In this document: piece after piece, positions 1 to 8,830 of the stretch
Numbering within the stretch: position 1 is the stretch's first letter
How the letters are laid out: the number at the start of each line of letters is the position of its first letter
DNA from: Thermoplasmata archaeon
GTDB taxonomy: Archaea > Thermoplasmatota > E2 > DHVEG-1
Direction: 5' to 3'
Assembly (NCBI GenBank): GCA_014894395.1
Contig: JADBLO010000066.1
Span: 1 to 34,601 of the forward strand
DNA length: 34,601 bases
The notes under the pieces: generated by a model
The model's input: the letters and a program-made list of their open reading frames with translations, nothing else
What the model was told of the DNA's origin: nothing
Database searches by the model: none
Translations under genes and position numbers: made by a program

Positions 1-2
1 GC

Positions 3-182
3 GGGTCTTACGCTGATGCTTCAGACCGCGCAGTATTCCCAGCCGCAGTTAATAACAATTTGAACTCTTATTTGACGGTAGAACCATCTTCTCACCCTGA
101 CGGTACTGGTGTGTTCTGTTACTTGATGGAAAGTAGATGGCAACTTGATTTTTACAAGGCTTTCTCATTCATAGCTTATTGA
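3..182 (+). CDS. C-terminal fragment of an unidentified protein
   Basis: Frame 3 is open from the window edge to a TGA at 180-182 and gives 59 residues. The fragment contains DRAVFPAAVNNNLNSYL and ends in QLDFYKAFSFIAY. The composition is ordinary and protein-like, while the other two forward frames stop early, so this is most likely the end of a real gene whose start lies before the window. I do not recognise the family. There is no hydrophobic anchor or sorting motif in the visible part. The next gene starts about 170 bases downstream with its own likely promoter (an AT-rich TATA-like stretch near 304-315), so the two need not be one operon. Confidence 0.5.
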   Translation, partial: GSYADASDRAVFPAAVNNNLNSYLTVEPSSHPDGTGVFCYLMESRWQLDFYKAFSFIAY

Positions 183-350
183 TTTATGTTTATAAGTTTT
201 TCAAGGTCGTATTTTTATCTGAACGTTGTTCCAGATAGTGCTTCATTCGGAAAAGAATAACGAGATATGATGTCCTATCAAATAAGTATGATTTGTATGA
301 AAAAAAATAAATATCACTATTTTCTTACCGGTACTGGAAGCTGAAGATTT

Positions 351-590
351 ATGAAAGGAATGAAATTTTATGGTAGTACAACAATGGGTGAACGAGGGCA
401 AATAGTTCTACCCATAAAACTACGAAAGGATTTCAAAATAAAAAAGGGAGATAAACTCGTAGTGGCTGGAAACCCCGATTTCTCTCGTATTGTCTTAATC
501 AATGCAGATACTATGGATGATTATCTCGATATTATGAGTGAAAAAATCAACCAGATGAGAATAAAAATTAAGAAAAAGGGATATGAATGA
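351..590 (+). CDS. AbrB/MazE/SpoVT-family swapped-hairpin transcriptional regulator
   Basis: A 79-residue protein with the typical SpoVT-AbrB N-terminal beta-hairpin fold: ERGQIVLPIKLRKDFKIKKGDKLVV (residues about 14-38) matches the family pattern G-Q-[IV]-x-[IL]-P-x-x-[LI]-R. The C-terminal 25 residues are lysine-rich and helical. Proteins of this family bind DNA as dimers, often autoregulating the operon. The ATG at 351 was chosen over the one at 360 because the latter abuts its purine-rich stretch with no spacing. The gene overlaps the next by ATGA, so it is co-translated with the ABC transporter and most likely regulates it. No toxin-like partner is present, so an antitoxin role is unlikely. 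Confidence 0.8.
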   Translation: MKGMKFYGSTTMGERGQIVLPIKLRKDFKIKKGDKLVVAGNPDFSRIVLINADTMDDYLDIMSEKINQMRIKIKKKGYE

Positions 591-1786
591 CAGAGAATTC
601 AACTCAAGCAATGAAGATCACAAATAATTTTAAATGTCCTCGTTGTGGTACCATTGGAACATACGATGGACTGCCTGGTGAACCACGCATGGTTACCTGC
701 GCTTCTTGCGGTTTAAACGGAAGGGTGACTATAGCTAAAGGGACGATTTCAACGAATTCAACAAATGGTAATGCTATTGAGATCGCCCATCTGAAGAAAG
801 CATTCGGGGATTTCACTGCAGTGGATGATGTCTCGTTCTCAGTGAAAAAAGGAGAAATTTTTGGGTTACTCGGGCCGAACGGTGCTGGGAAATCCACTAT
901 CATCAGGATGCTGTGCACCCTGAGTACACCTACTGGGGGCTCCGCAACAGTCGCTGGCTATGACATTAAAAAACAGGACAATAAAGTAAGAGAGCACATC
1001 GGTCTCGTCTCTGAGAAAATGATCATGTATGATGAATTAACAGCCCGGGAAAACCTTAAACTATTTGGAAAGCTGTATAATCTTCCAGATCACAATTTGA
1101 ATAAGCGGATCGATGAACTATTAAACCTTGTACGAATGGAAAAATGGGCAGATCAAAGAATAAAAACATTCTCAACCGGTATGAAACAACGGATTAATGT
1201 CATCCGTGCGCTTGTCAATCAACCTGAAATTCTGTTTCTGGACGAGCCCACCCTTGGATTAGATCCACAATCGACTGCAGAGATACGGGAACTTATCAGG
1301 AGAATCAATGTTGAAAATGGGACAACAATCATTCTTACGACACACATCATGGGTGAGGCTGATATGCTGTGCAAACGGATCGGAATTATTGACCATGGAA
1401 AAATTGTCGCTCTCGATACATCCGCAAACCTGAAAAAGCTTGTCTCCGGGACAGATAATTCTGCATTTCAAATCGAGGTATCGAATCTTGAACCTCGGAT
1501 GATGTCGTCATTGCAATCTCTGGGTTTTGTGAAATCGCTTGTTCAGGAAGATCCGACGCACCTTATAATTCGAACAAACGGGAACGATGCATTTGATAAG
1601 ATCATAGACAACTTACGGACAAATGATGCAAAAGTAATGATGATGAAAAATCTTGAGCCCTCCTTGGAAGATGTCTTTCTGCATCTGACGGGGCGTGAAG
1701 CACGAGAGAAAGTCTCAGAGAATCCAGTGAGCTCAGGGCCTAGACATGGACCAGGTAGACGACGGAGAGTCGCGAGAGTAAGGTAG
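587..1786 (+). CDS. ABC transporter ATP-binding protein with N-terminal zinc ribbon
   Basis: A 399-residue ATPase of the DrrA/CcmA-type exporter class. Residues 17-41 form a zinc ribbon (C17-x2-C20 ... C38-x2-C41), which is unusual for this class. The ATPase domain follows: Walker A GPNGAGKS at about 96-103, signature FSTGMKQR at about 195-202, Walker B ILFLDEP with the catalytic Glu at about 220, and the H-loop TTHIM with His253. The Q-loop position reads GLVSEK, so Glu seems to replace Gln, and the signature is STGMK instead of SGGQ-like. After the nucleotide-binding domain comes the usual C-terminal domain of about 100 residues, then an extra arginine-rich tail (RRRRVARVR). The gene overlaps the AbrB gene upstream and lies 8 bases before the permease, so all three form an operon. 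The substrate cannot be told from sequence. Confidence 0.9.
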   Translation: MTENSTQAMKITNNFKCPRCGTIGTYDGLPGEPRMVTCASCGLNGRVTIAKGTISTNSTNGNAIEIAHLKKAFGDFTAVDDVSFSVKKGEIFGLLGPNGAGKSTIIRMLCTLSTPTGGSATVAGYDIKKQDNKVREHIGLVSEKMIMYDELTARENLKLFGKLYNLPDHNLNKRIDELLNLVRMEKWADQRIKTFSTGMKQRINVIRALVNQPEILFLDEPTLGLDPQSTAEIRELIRRINVENGTTIILTTHIMGEADMLCKRIGIIDHGKIVALDTSANLKKLVSGTDNSAFQIEVSNLEPRMMSSLQSLGFVKSLVQEDPTHLIIRTNGNDAFDKIIDNLRTNDAKVMMMKNLEPSLEDVFLHLTGREAREKVSENPVSSGPRHGPGRRRRVARVR

Positions 1787-1794
1787 GTGAAAGC

Positions 1795-2973
1795 ATGAGC
1801 GTAAGAAATGTAGTAAGTCATAGTTTATGGATTTGTTGGAAAGATTTGCTGGAGTTTAGCAGGAGTAAATTGAGACTGGTCATGTTAATTCTGATGCCTT
1901 TGTTTATGATGGTCATGATCGGTTTTATTTTTCCCTCTGGAAATTCTATCAGTGATACGCCTATCGCGCTCGCAAACACGGATACGGGTTTGATGGGCAA
2001 TACGTTTGTGGCACAACTGAATGCGATCAATAACAAAACAGGGATGATGAAACTCAGTAATGCAAAAGATTTTGAGAGCATTAAAACCAAGCTTCAAAAT
2101 AGTGAAATCAATGGCGGGATCATCATACCGGAGAATTTCTCATCGAATCTTCTTTCAGAGAAGCAGGGTTATATAACGATTGTTATCGATCAATCTAATC
2201 CACAAATGTCCATGACGATTCAAGACGTTTTGTCGCAAACAATCGTAGCGATGGGTGAACAAATGGCTATCCATCAGCTCAACATAAAATACAATGTTTC
2301 CACAACCCAGGCAACCTCAATGGTAAAACCCTATACCGTTCAGTCTAAAGGAATCGTTCCTGGAGAACCAAACTACTTCCAGTTTGTCGCACCGGGAATC
2401 ATCGCCATGGTCGTCATGATGGCGCTAATGACGGGACTGCCTCATGCGATTTCCTATGAAAAAGACATGGGGACGCTTGATGGGATGCTTACCGCACCTA
2501 TCAACCGACTCTCGATTATCCTTGGGAAAGTGATGGCTCAGACGATTCGAGGCATGATTCAAGGGTTTATCATCCTTCTTCTTGCCGTGGTTCTCTTTGG
2601 TGTTGTCATCGAGGGAAGCATCCTATTGGTGATTGCTCTTATCATTCTCACTGTCTTTAGCTTTGTCGGTCTTGGTATCTTGATCACGTCTTTTACCGAT
2701 AAAGAAGAAACCGCAACTATGGTGATGATGACATTGATATTCCCGATGATGTTTCTTTCCGGCGTGTTCTTCCCCTTGCAACAGATGCCCGGGTATATGC
2801 AGACTTTTGCGCATTTCCTTCCGTTGACCTATGCAACAGCTGCATTACGGAAAGTAATGGTGCTTGGTGCGGATATCCCTGCAGTAGGAACTGAGATACT
2901 GATTCTTGTTGGATTCGGTATCGTGCTGCTGTTAATTGCAGTGCCGATGTTCAAGAGAGCGATGAGTAGGTAG
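1795..2973 (+). CDS. ABC-2 type transporter permease
   Basis: A 392-residue ABC-2 permease. The layout is characteristic: one N-terminal membrane segment (about residues 24-44, LRLVMLILMPLFMMVMIGFIF), a large extracytoplasmic domain (about 45-195) and five further hydrophobic segments in the C-terminal half, including FLSGVFFPLQQMPGYMQ between the later helices, a hallmark of the DrrB/YhgE-like exporters. It would form the membrane half of an exporter with the ATPase encoded just upstream. A GGTGA ribosome-binding site sits 5 bases before the ATG, and the ATPase stop is 8 bases upstream. The likely role is export of a lipid, drug or peptide, but the substrate is unknown. Confidence 0.88.
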   Translation: MSVRNVVSHSLWICWKDLLEFSRSKLRLVMLILMPLFMMVMIGFIFPSGNSISDTPIALANTDTGLMGNTFVAQLNAINNKTGMMKLSNAKDFESIKTKLQNSEINGGIIIPENFSSNLLSEKQGYITIVIDQSNPQMSMTIQDVLSQTIVAMGEQMAIHQLNIKYNVSTTQATSMVKPYTVQSKGIVPGEPNYFQFVAPGIIAMVVMMALMTGLPHAISYEKDMGTLDGMLTAPINRLSIILGKVMAQTIRGMIQGFIILLLAVVLFGVVIEGSILLVIALIILTVFSFVGLGILITSFTDKEETATMVMMTLIFPMMFLSGVFFPLQQMPGYMQTFAHFLPLTYATAALRKVMVLGADIPAVGTEILILVGFGIVLLLIAVPMFKRAMSR

Positions 2974-3291
2974 GATTTATTCTTGCTACTTTTTCTATTC
3001 TTTTTATATTTGTTTCATTCAAAGGTATTGCTACGAAAGGATACTTTTCATAATTACCACTATTTCAGAAAGTTGAACAATCAGACACATTTTCAATGAC
3101 ACGATGATATTGAGGTACTTATTCGTTACTATTGTAGCAGATTTTCATCTGTGAACATACTTATTTGTTTCTGTCCTTGAAATCGCATCGTTATAATCGT
3201 GTATTCTTTTCTTAACATAATTTATATGAAGGTTTATATACTACTACGTCCCCTATAACTTTTGTTAAAACTTAGGTCGAGGTAGAAATTA
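2974..3291. other. Intergenic region before the C25 peptidase gene
   Basis: This stretch of 318 bases has no credible reading frame in either direction. It is AT-rich, begins with T-rich sequence after the permease stop (2978-3012) that could end transcription of the exporter operon, and contains the promoter of the peptidase gene near its 3' end. Confidence 0.6.
3233..3240 (+). promoter_or_regulatory. TATA box of the C25 peptidase gene
   Basis: TTTATATA at 3233-3240 is a good archaeal TATA element. Initiation about 25 bases on would give a leader of roughly 25-30 bases, which carries a GAGGT ribosome-binding site at 3279-3283, 8 bases before the ATG at 3292. A second TTTATAT lies at 3221-3227. 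Confidence 0.5.
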
Positions 3292-5811
3292 ATGATGAAG
3301 AAGATCGTAGGAATTTTTGTTTGTATGCTGATGATATGCGGTGCATTTGTAAGTGCCAATAACATAACAAAAAACAAACAAGGTTTCAATATCGAAGATG
3401 GCGCAATAACGGCAAATATCCCTGTGGGTAGCTATGAGATTAAAGAAACAACACAGGGTCATGAAGTAACAGTCGACAATTATGGTCGTTTACTAATACC
3501 GGGAAAACCAAACCTACCATCGAAGATATTTTCTATAGCGATTCCACCCGGTGCAAAAGTTCGTGACGTTACCTTTGAGACGAATAGAGGTATCGTCATT
3601 CCTGGATTGTATCAGATAGCTCCTAGTTCACTCCCCCGAGTTATCGGCGAAGAGAACTCTGTCCTCTACGAACGCGATCAACACCAATATGAGCAGAACT
3701 ATAAATCGGTGTATGGACAAAACAACCCCTATCCATTATCGATCGGGGAGGTTGTCGGAACAGGCGGATATCGCAAGTATAACCTTGTTGACGTAAGAAT
3801 CACCCCGTTTGTCTACTATCCACTCTCTGGCAAATTAATGTATTATCCAGACATTACTGTCAGTGTGCAATATACGTTTCCAGAAGGGTTTTCCTCCAAG
3901 GATATCATAATTGATAATCTTCCACGGACTGAACAGACTGCAAAAGAAATAATCCTTAACTATGATCAAGCCAAGAATTGGTACCCAAACGGTCCGGAAG
4001 GCAGAGAACAGTATAATTATGTGATCATTACCCTTGATTCATTGACTTCGTCTGTGACACCACTTGCAGACTGGGAGAGTGCCAAAGGGCGAAGTGTCAA
4101 TGTAGTTACAACCTCATGGATAGATAATAACTACGATGGTTATGACCTTGCTGCGAAAATGAGAGCGTTTTTACTTGATAAATATCCCTCAGGTGCCTGG
4201 GGTATCGAAGATGTATGTCTTATTGGTGGATACGATGACGTACAGATACGACGTACAGCACAGGATGTTGGGTATGGGGCGCCTGAGACCGATTATTATT
4301 ATGCCGAGCTCTCACTTCCTGACAGTCAGTCCTGGGACGCGAATGGGAATCATCAATATGGGGAGAATTCTGATCCTATCGATTTTGAGACCGAAATAAA
4401 CGTTGGTCGTATCCCCTGGAGTGACCCTGCAACCGTGCAAAGTATCTGTGAAAAATCGGTTGCCTATGAACAGAACAATGATGAATCATTTAAGAAAAAC
4501 ATCCTTCTTCTCGCTGCATTCTTCTGGTCTGATACTGATAACGCAGTGCTCATGGAAGCGAAAGTCGATCAGGAATGGATGACCGATTGGACGATGATAC
4601 GCATGTATGAGGATGCGCAATCATCGCATCCCTGTGATTATGATCTCACATATAATAATGTCAAATCAATCTGGTCTGCGGGAACCTATGCGTTCGTGGA
4701 TTGGGCAGGACATGGATCACCTGATGCCTGCTATGAATTATACCCCTCCCAGCCTTTCGTTGATGAAGCTACATGCACCTTCCTTAATGATGACTATCCT
4801 GCGATTATCTTTGCTGATGCCTGTAGCAACTCAGATACTGATGACCTGAATATCGGTCAGGCGATGCTCAAGAAGGGTGGCGTTGGTTTCGTTGGTGCGA
4901 CGAAGGTTGCATTCGGATGTCCTGGGTGGAACAACCCTATGTCTGGTTCGAGCCAGTCTCTAGATTACTTTTTCACGACCTGTTGTACCTCAGGCGAATA
5001 CACTCAGGGTCAGGCACTTCAATGGTCACTGAGACAGATGTACACCAACAACCTCTGGTCTTACGATCGATATGAAACGTTCGAATGGGGATCAATCTGG
5101 GGAAATCCAGATCTTACCATGGGTCCGGTTACCACCAGTGATCCACCAGCCACACCATCAAAACCAAGTGGACCTACTCATGGAACAATCGATATACAAT
5201 ACACATTTTCAAGCGTAAGTACTGATCCGAACGGTGATCAAATCTATTATATGTTCAGTTGGGGCGATGGAACATCTAGCGAATGGCTTGGGCCATATTC
5301 ATCTGGAATAACGGTATCTTCCATTCATTCTTGGTCTGCACTTGGAAACTATACCGTAAAAGTAAAAGCGAAAGACACAAATGGTGCCACAAGCGACTGG
5401 TCGGAATCACTCACAATAACAATCGTCCTAAACGATGCACCAAACACGCCGATAATATCAGGGCGAACACCGGGGAAGGTCGGGGTAAGCTACCTGTACA
5501 AATTCTCTACGACAGATTCAAACGGGGACGATGTCTACTACTTCATTGACTGGGGGGATGATACAAACAGTGGGTGGATCGGTCCCTATGATTCCGGAGT
5601 GCAAGCAACCATTACCCATAGTTGGAGCGAGCAAGGAACATATACTGTTAAAGTCAAAGCAAAAGACGTACCAGGTGATGAGAGCGACTGGGGTACTTTA
5701 GATGTCGTTATGCCGACGGAATACCGATTCTCTTTCCAAGTGCTCCTCCAGCATCTGTTCGAGATGTTCCCGCATATATTCCCAATCCTGCGACATCTCA
5801 TGGGGTATTAA
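3292..5811 (+). CDS. Secreted C25 (gingipain-like) cysteine peptidase with two PKD-like repeats
   Basis: An 839-residue extracellular protease. The order is: signal peptide (about 1-23, basic start then IVGIFVCMLMICGAF), a C25-type propeptide region (about 35-220), the C25 catalytic domain (about 225-610), two PKD-like beta-sandwich repeats (about 617-710 and 714-806), and a 33-residue tail from 807. The catalytic dyad is visible: His474 in WAGHGSP and Cys511 in FADACSNS. The domain closes with WGNPDLTMG, the usual end of this fold. Each PKD-like repeat contains a WGDG/WGDD core and ends in KVKAKD. The tail ends FPHIFPILRHLMGY and recurs in the protein at 6571-8613, suggesting a shared surface-attachment or sorting function. 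The gene is monocistronic with its own promoter. The likely role is degradation of external protein. Confidence 0.92.
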   Translation: MMKKIVGIFVCMLMICGAFVSANNITKNKQGFNIEDGAITANIPVGSYEIKETTQGHEVTVDNYGRLLIPGKPNLPSKIFSIAIPPGAKVRDVTFETNRGIVIPGLYQIAPSSLPRVIGEENSVLYERDQHQYEQNYKSVYGQNNPYPLSIGEVVGTGGYRKYNLVDVRITPFVYYPLSGKLMYYPDITVSVQYTFPEGFSSKDIIIDNLPRTEQTAKEIILNYDQAKNWYPNGPEGREQYNYVIITLDSLTSSVTPLADWESAKGRSVNVVTTSWIDNNYDGYDLAAKMRAFLLDKYPSGAWGIEDVCLIGGYDDVQIRRTAQDVGYGAPETDYYYAELSLPDSQSWDANGNHQYGENSDPIDFETEINVGRIPWSDPATVQSICEKSVAYEQNNDESFKKNILLLAAFFWSDTDNAVLMEAKVDQEWMTDWTMIRMYEDAQSSHPCDYDLTYNNVKSIWSAGTYAFVDWAGHGSPDACYELYPSQPFVDEATCTFLNDDYPAIIFADACSNSDTDDLNIGQAMLKKGGVGFVGATKVAFGCPGWNNPMSGSSQSLDYFFTTCCTSGEYTQGQALQWSLRQMYTNNLWSYDRYETFEWGSIWGNPDLTMGPVTTSDPPATPSKPSGPTHGTIDIQYTFSSVSTDPNGDQIYYMFSWGDGTSSEWLGPYSSGITVSSIHSWSALGNYTVKVKAKDTNGATSDWSESLTITIVLNDAPNTPIISGRTPGKVGVSYLYKFSTTDSNGDDVYYFIDWGDDTNSGWIGPYDSGVQATITHSWSEQGTYTVKVKAKDVPGDESDWGTLDVVMPTEYRFSFQVLLQHLFEMFPHIFPILRHLMGY
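5710..5808 (+). other. Conserved 33-residue C-terminal tail, copy 1
   Basis: The last 33 codons of the peptidase begin MP and end FPHIFPILRHLMGY. The tail is aromatic- and leucine-rich, amphipathic, and placed straight after the last PKD-like repeat. Copy 2 is at 8512-8610, with the same length and the same position relative to the repeats. It resembles neither an LPxTG signal, a PGF-CTERM signal nor a type IX secretion domain. Confidence 0.7.
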
Positions 5812-5813
5812 AC

Positions 5814-5833
5814 CCCTTTCTTCTTTATTTCTT
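5814..5833 (+). terminator. Pyrimidine-rich terminator after the peptidase gene
   Basis: A C/T tract beginning three bases after the stop codon contains several runs of three T. Archaeal RNA polymerase commonly terminates in such T-rich tracts. No hairpin precedes it. Confidence 0.35.
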
Positions 5834-5952
5834 ATATTGTTTATCATAATGCTAAAACCTTAGAAGCGTTGTATTATACGGGAAAAAACGGAAGGAAAAA
5901 ATTTAAAATACTAACGGGGGATAATTGCTACCCTCTTGTAGATTGAAGAACA

Positions 5953-6483
5953 ATGCAAAAGAAAAAACAATTCATAATATTTGGATTCATGCTTGTCCTT
6001 GTAGCTATAGCACTAAGTGGGTGCATACAAGAAGATAATCAAAATAACCTCAGCTATGTAAACCAAGAATTTGGATTCGAAATCAATCCACCGGTAGGCT
6101 AGACAACGAATGAAAACACGTAAGACCTCGTTAAATTTTTTTGTCCAGATCAAAATGACTACCCGGTAAATCTCGCCATAAAAGTACCCATAAGTTCAAA
6201 CGAAACGCTGAACATTGTTGTTGAACAATTGATAGATTATTATTCTCATACCTCTTTTAAAAATTTTTCACTAATATCTAGCGAACCAAAGACAATCAAT
6301 GGTATAAATGCATACGAAATGGTATATTCCGAAGGTCAAGAACCGTATATGCTCCAACACAAACAAATCCTTCTTGAAAAAAATGAAAAAATATATTCCT
6401 TAACCTACACTTCATTGGTCAATACATTTGATATTTATATTTCAGTTGTTGACCAGAGTATAAACTCCTTTACACTCATCTAA
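5953..6483 (+). pseudogene. Lipoprotein gene (PsbP/DcrB-like) broken by two in-frame stop codons
   Basis: One frame of 177 codons runs from the ATG at 5953 to the TAA at 6481-6483, but it is interrupted by TAG at 6100-6102 (codon 50) and TAA at 6121-6123 (codon 57). The N-terminus is a clear lipoprotein signal, with a hydrophobic stretch then ALSGCIQ (lipid-modified Cys at about residue 24). After it comes FGFEINPPVG-stop-TTNENT-stop-DLVKFFCP, then about 115 residues ending VVDQSINSFTLI. The pattern GF-x-I-x-x-P-x-G-W-T is the usual start of small PsbP/DcrB-like lipoprotein domains, so the TAG most likely replaces TGG (Trp), and the TAA probably replaces CAA (Gln). The frame is intact otherwise, which points to recent inactivation. 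A TATA-like ATTTAAAATA lies at about 5900. The family assignment is moderate; the two stops are seen directly. Confidence 0.78.
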
Positions 6484-6570
6484 ATACAAGTTTTATTTGC
6501 AGATTTTATCATAATGAAAACATTTAAATGGTATAGGTTATATTTGAACAGTAAGAGAGGATAGAGTACC

Positions 6571-8613
6571 ATGCAAGAGAAGAATATGTTTTGGAAAATT
6601 TGGATTTCTGTATTAATCGTGGTATTGTGTATAGGAAGTGCTGTTCAAGGTTTTGTTGCAACAAAGCAATCGAGTAATAGTAAAGCCCCACAAATATTGT
6701 GGTGGTATGACTTACAAGCTCCCTCGTTTGGGTCAGCAGCCGCTGGTGATATTGATAACGACGATAAGCTGGAAATCGTTTTTGGAACCTATTTTAATGA
6801 TGAAAACATCTATGCGTTAAATGCGGAGGATGGTTCTCTTCTTTGGAGTTATAATACCGGTGGGTGTAACGACGCATCACCAGTAATCGCAGATGTTGAT
6901 CTGGATGGTAACCTGGAAGTTGTAATCCCTGCGTCCTCACCATCAACGGTGTTCTGTTTCGATGGAATGACCGGTTCAGTAAAATGGTCGAGATTCACAG
7001 GAACCGCAAACTGTATTGACTCGCCTCCCGCAGTCGCTGACGTTGATAACGACAACAAACCAGAAGTTGTTTTTGGCACCTTCCATGGCTATGTCTTCTG
7101 TCTGAATGGGGAAGATGGCAGTATCTGCTGGCAAATAAACCTTGGAACAAATAGTTATATTCAATCGTGTCCGAACATCCTTGACATAAATGGTGATCAA
7201 AAGTTAGATGTTGTCGTCGCTCAATGGAATGGTGATCATAGGATTTATGCTTTAAACGGAGAAAATGGATCAACGAAATGGTATTCAAATCAACCTTCAG
7301 ATTGGATGTATCATGGTGGTTCATTTGCGGACATCGATGAGGATGGCAAAGCTGAAATTGCTATTGGTTGCTACGATAATCATGTGTATGTGATGAATAG
7401 CGAAGATGGTAGTCCCGTGTGGAATTACCTTGCACCATTCTATGTTGGAGCACCAACATCAATAGCGGATCTTAACAACGATGATCACCTCGAGATCGTG
7501 TTCGTCTCGTATAACATACTCGGAGTATTATCATATACGGGATCGTTACTCTGGAGTTATTCCGCTAGTGGCAATATCTTTCGCGGAGCTGCCATCGCAG
7601 ATATTAACGGTGATGATACTTTGGATGTCGCATTTGGTGCGGAAGACGGAAAAGTAAGAGTTCTGAGCGGTGATACCGGTCAAGTAATTTGGACCTATGA
7701 TTTACAAGCTCATTATGGAATGGTATTTAATATCGACCATGCACCTATTATTGCTGATTTTGATAATGATGGGAAACTCGATCTTTTCATTGTAGGTGGA
7801 TATGGTATTTCCTCACCAGAGACCAATAATCACGGACGTGCGTATGTGCTTTCAGCAGGTGATGGAAGAAATCCGGGATGGCCGATGTTTCGGCATGACC
7901 TCAGGCATAGCGCATATTATGGTGAGAATCAGATACCAAATACCCCGGCTACACCATCGGGACCATCATGGTTATACATCGGACAGTCAGGTATTTTTAG
8001 TACGAGTGCTACCGATCCTGATGGAGATCAAGTACAATATCGGTTTGATTGGGATGCAGTTGGTGCTCATGACTATAGCAATTGGACGTCCTTGGTTTCT
8101 TCAGGTGAATCTGTAAACATATCTCACTTTTGGAATTCTCCCAGTACATATGCTGTGAAGACACAGGCTCGTGACGAACATGGGGCTATGAGTAACTGGT
8201 CAGATCCACTTACGATAACCATCGTTCAGTATGGTCCTCCACCTAGTCCACCATCAATAGATGGTCCAACACAGGGAAAAGCAGGAGTAGCATATCCCTA
8301 TACCTTTGTTTCATTTAATCCTGAATCAAATGATGTGTATTACTGGATAGAATGGGGAGATGGAGCTCAAACTGAATGGATCGGACCCTATCCAGCAGGT
8401 CAAATCGTCACCGTTAACCACACATTTACTCAAAAGGGAACCTACACAATTAAAGCGAAAGCAAAAGACATCCATGGTGTTGAGAGCGATTGGGCAACAC
8501 TTGAAGTGAGCATGCCGAAAAACAGTGCGTTTTCGTTCAACTTTTTCTTCCAGCAGTTGTTCGAACGATTCCCGCACATGTTCCCCATACTGAGACATCT
8601 GCTAGGATATTAA
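6571..8613 (+). CDS. Secreted FG-GAP/VCBS beta-propeller protein with two PKD-like repeats
   Basis: A 680-residue surface protein. A signal peptide occupies about residues 1-28 (IWISVLIVVLCIGSAVQGF). Residues about 40-450 hold eight repeats, each with a calcium-loop motif of the form D-[IVLF]-[DN]-x-[DN]-x-x-[LPAT]-[ED]-[ILV], for example DIDNDDKLEIVFG, DVDLDGNLEVVIP and DFDNDGKLDLFIV. Eight such blades fit one closed propeller of the FG-GAP/integrin-alpha type, and the NAEDGSLLWSY stretches also recall PQQ-like propellers. Two PKD-like repeats follow (about 457-552 and 557-647), then a 33-residue tail ending FPHMFPILRHLLGY. The C-terminal half is homologous to that of the C25 peptidase upstream. 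The likely role is binding or adhesion at the cell surface. A GAGAGG ribosome-binding site lies about 14 bases before the start. Confidence 0.88.
   Translation: MQEKNMFWKIWISVLIVVLCIGSAVQGFVATKQSSNSKAPQILWWYDLQAPSFGSAAAGDIDNDDKLEIVFGTYFNDENIYALNAEDGSLLWSYNTGGCNDASPVIADVDLDGNLEVVIPASSPSTVFCFDGMTGSVKWSRFTGTANCIDSPPAVADVDNDNKPEVVFGTFHGYVFCLNGEDGSICWQINLGTNSYIQSCPNILDINGDQKLDVVVAQWNGDHRIYALNGENGSTKWYSNQPSDWMYHGGSFADIDEDGKAEIAIGCYDNHVYVMNSEDGSPVWNYLAPFYVGAPTSIADLNNDDHLEIVFVSYNILGVLSYTGSLLWSYSASGNIFRGAAIADINGDDTLDVAFGAEDGKVRVLSGDTGQVIWTYDLQAHYGMVFNIDHAPIIADFDNDGKLDLFIVGGYGISSPETNNHGRAYVLSAGDGRNPGWPMFRHDLRHSAYYGENQIPNTPATPSGPSWLYIGQSGIFSTSATDPDGDQVQYRFDWDAVGAHDYSNWTSLVSSGESVNISHFWNSPSTYAVKTQARDEHGAMSNWSDPLTITIVQYGPPPSPPSIDGPTQGKAGVAYPYTFVSFNPESNDVYYWIEWGDGAQTEWIGPYPAGQIVTVNHTFTQKGTYTIKAKAKDIHGVESDWATLEVSMPKNSAFSFNFFFQQLFERFPHMFPILRHLLGY
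8512..8610 (+). other. Conserved 33-residue C-terminal tail, copy 2
   Basis: The last 33 codons of the propeller protein begin MP and end FPHMFPILRHLLGY. In the last 14 positions it differs from copy 1 (5710-5808) at two residues. Copy 1 reads LFEMFPH and copy 2 LFERFPH, so the similarity continues upstream. Confidence 0.7.
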
Positions 8614-8620
8614 AACCACT

Positions 8621-8640
8621 TCTTCTTTCTTTTTCTTTTT
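8621..8640 (+). terminator. Pyrimidine tract after the propeller gene
   Basis: A 20-base run made only of C and T, ending in runs of four and five T, starts 8 bases after the stop codon. It fits archaeal intrinsic termination and resembles the tract after the peptidase gene. Confidence 0.4.
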
Positions 8641-8830
8641 GTATTATAGGAGAAATTGACACGAATTTACTAATAAAAAATAATTTTTACGGTTGTTTAC
8701 CTTTAGGTCAATGAAGGATATTTTTATTTATTGGAAAACTTTTAAATTAACCTAAGCTATGTGAACCCATACTTCAAGGGAAGATGGAAATAATGGAAAA
8801 TGCGCTATAGTGGAGAGGTTTGGTTGAATC

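Noticed and set aside
6100-6102. TAG in the lipoprotein gene read as pyrrolysine
   Set aside because: A TAA follows seven codons later in the same frame, which pyrrolysine decoding cannot explain; Trp fits the family pattern at the TAG.
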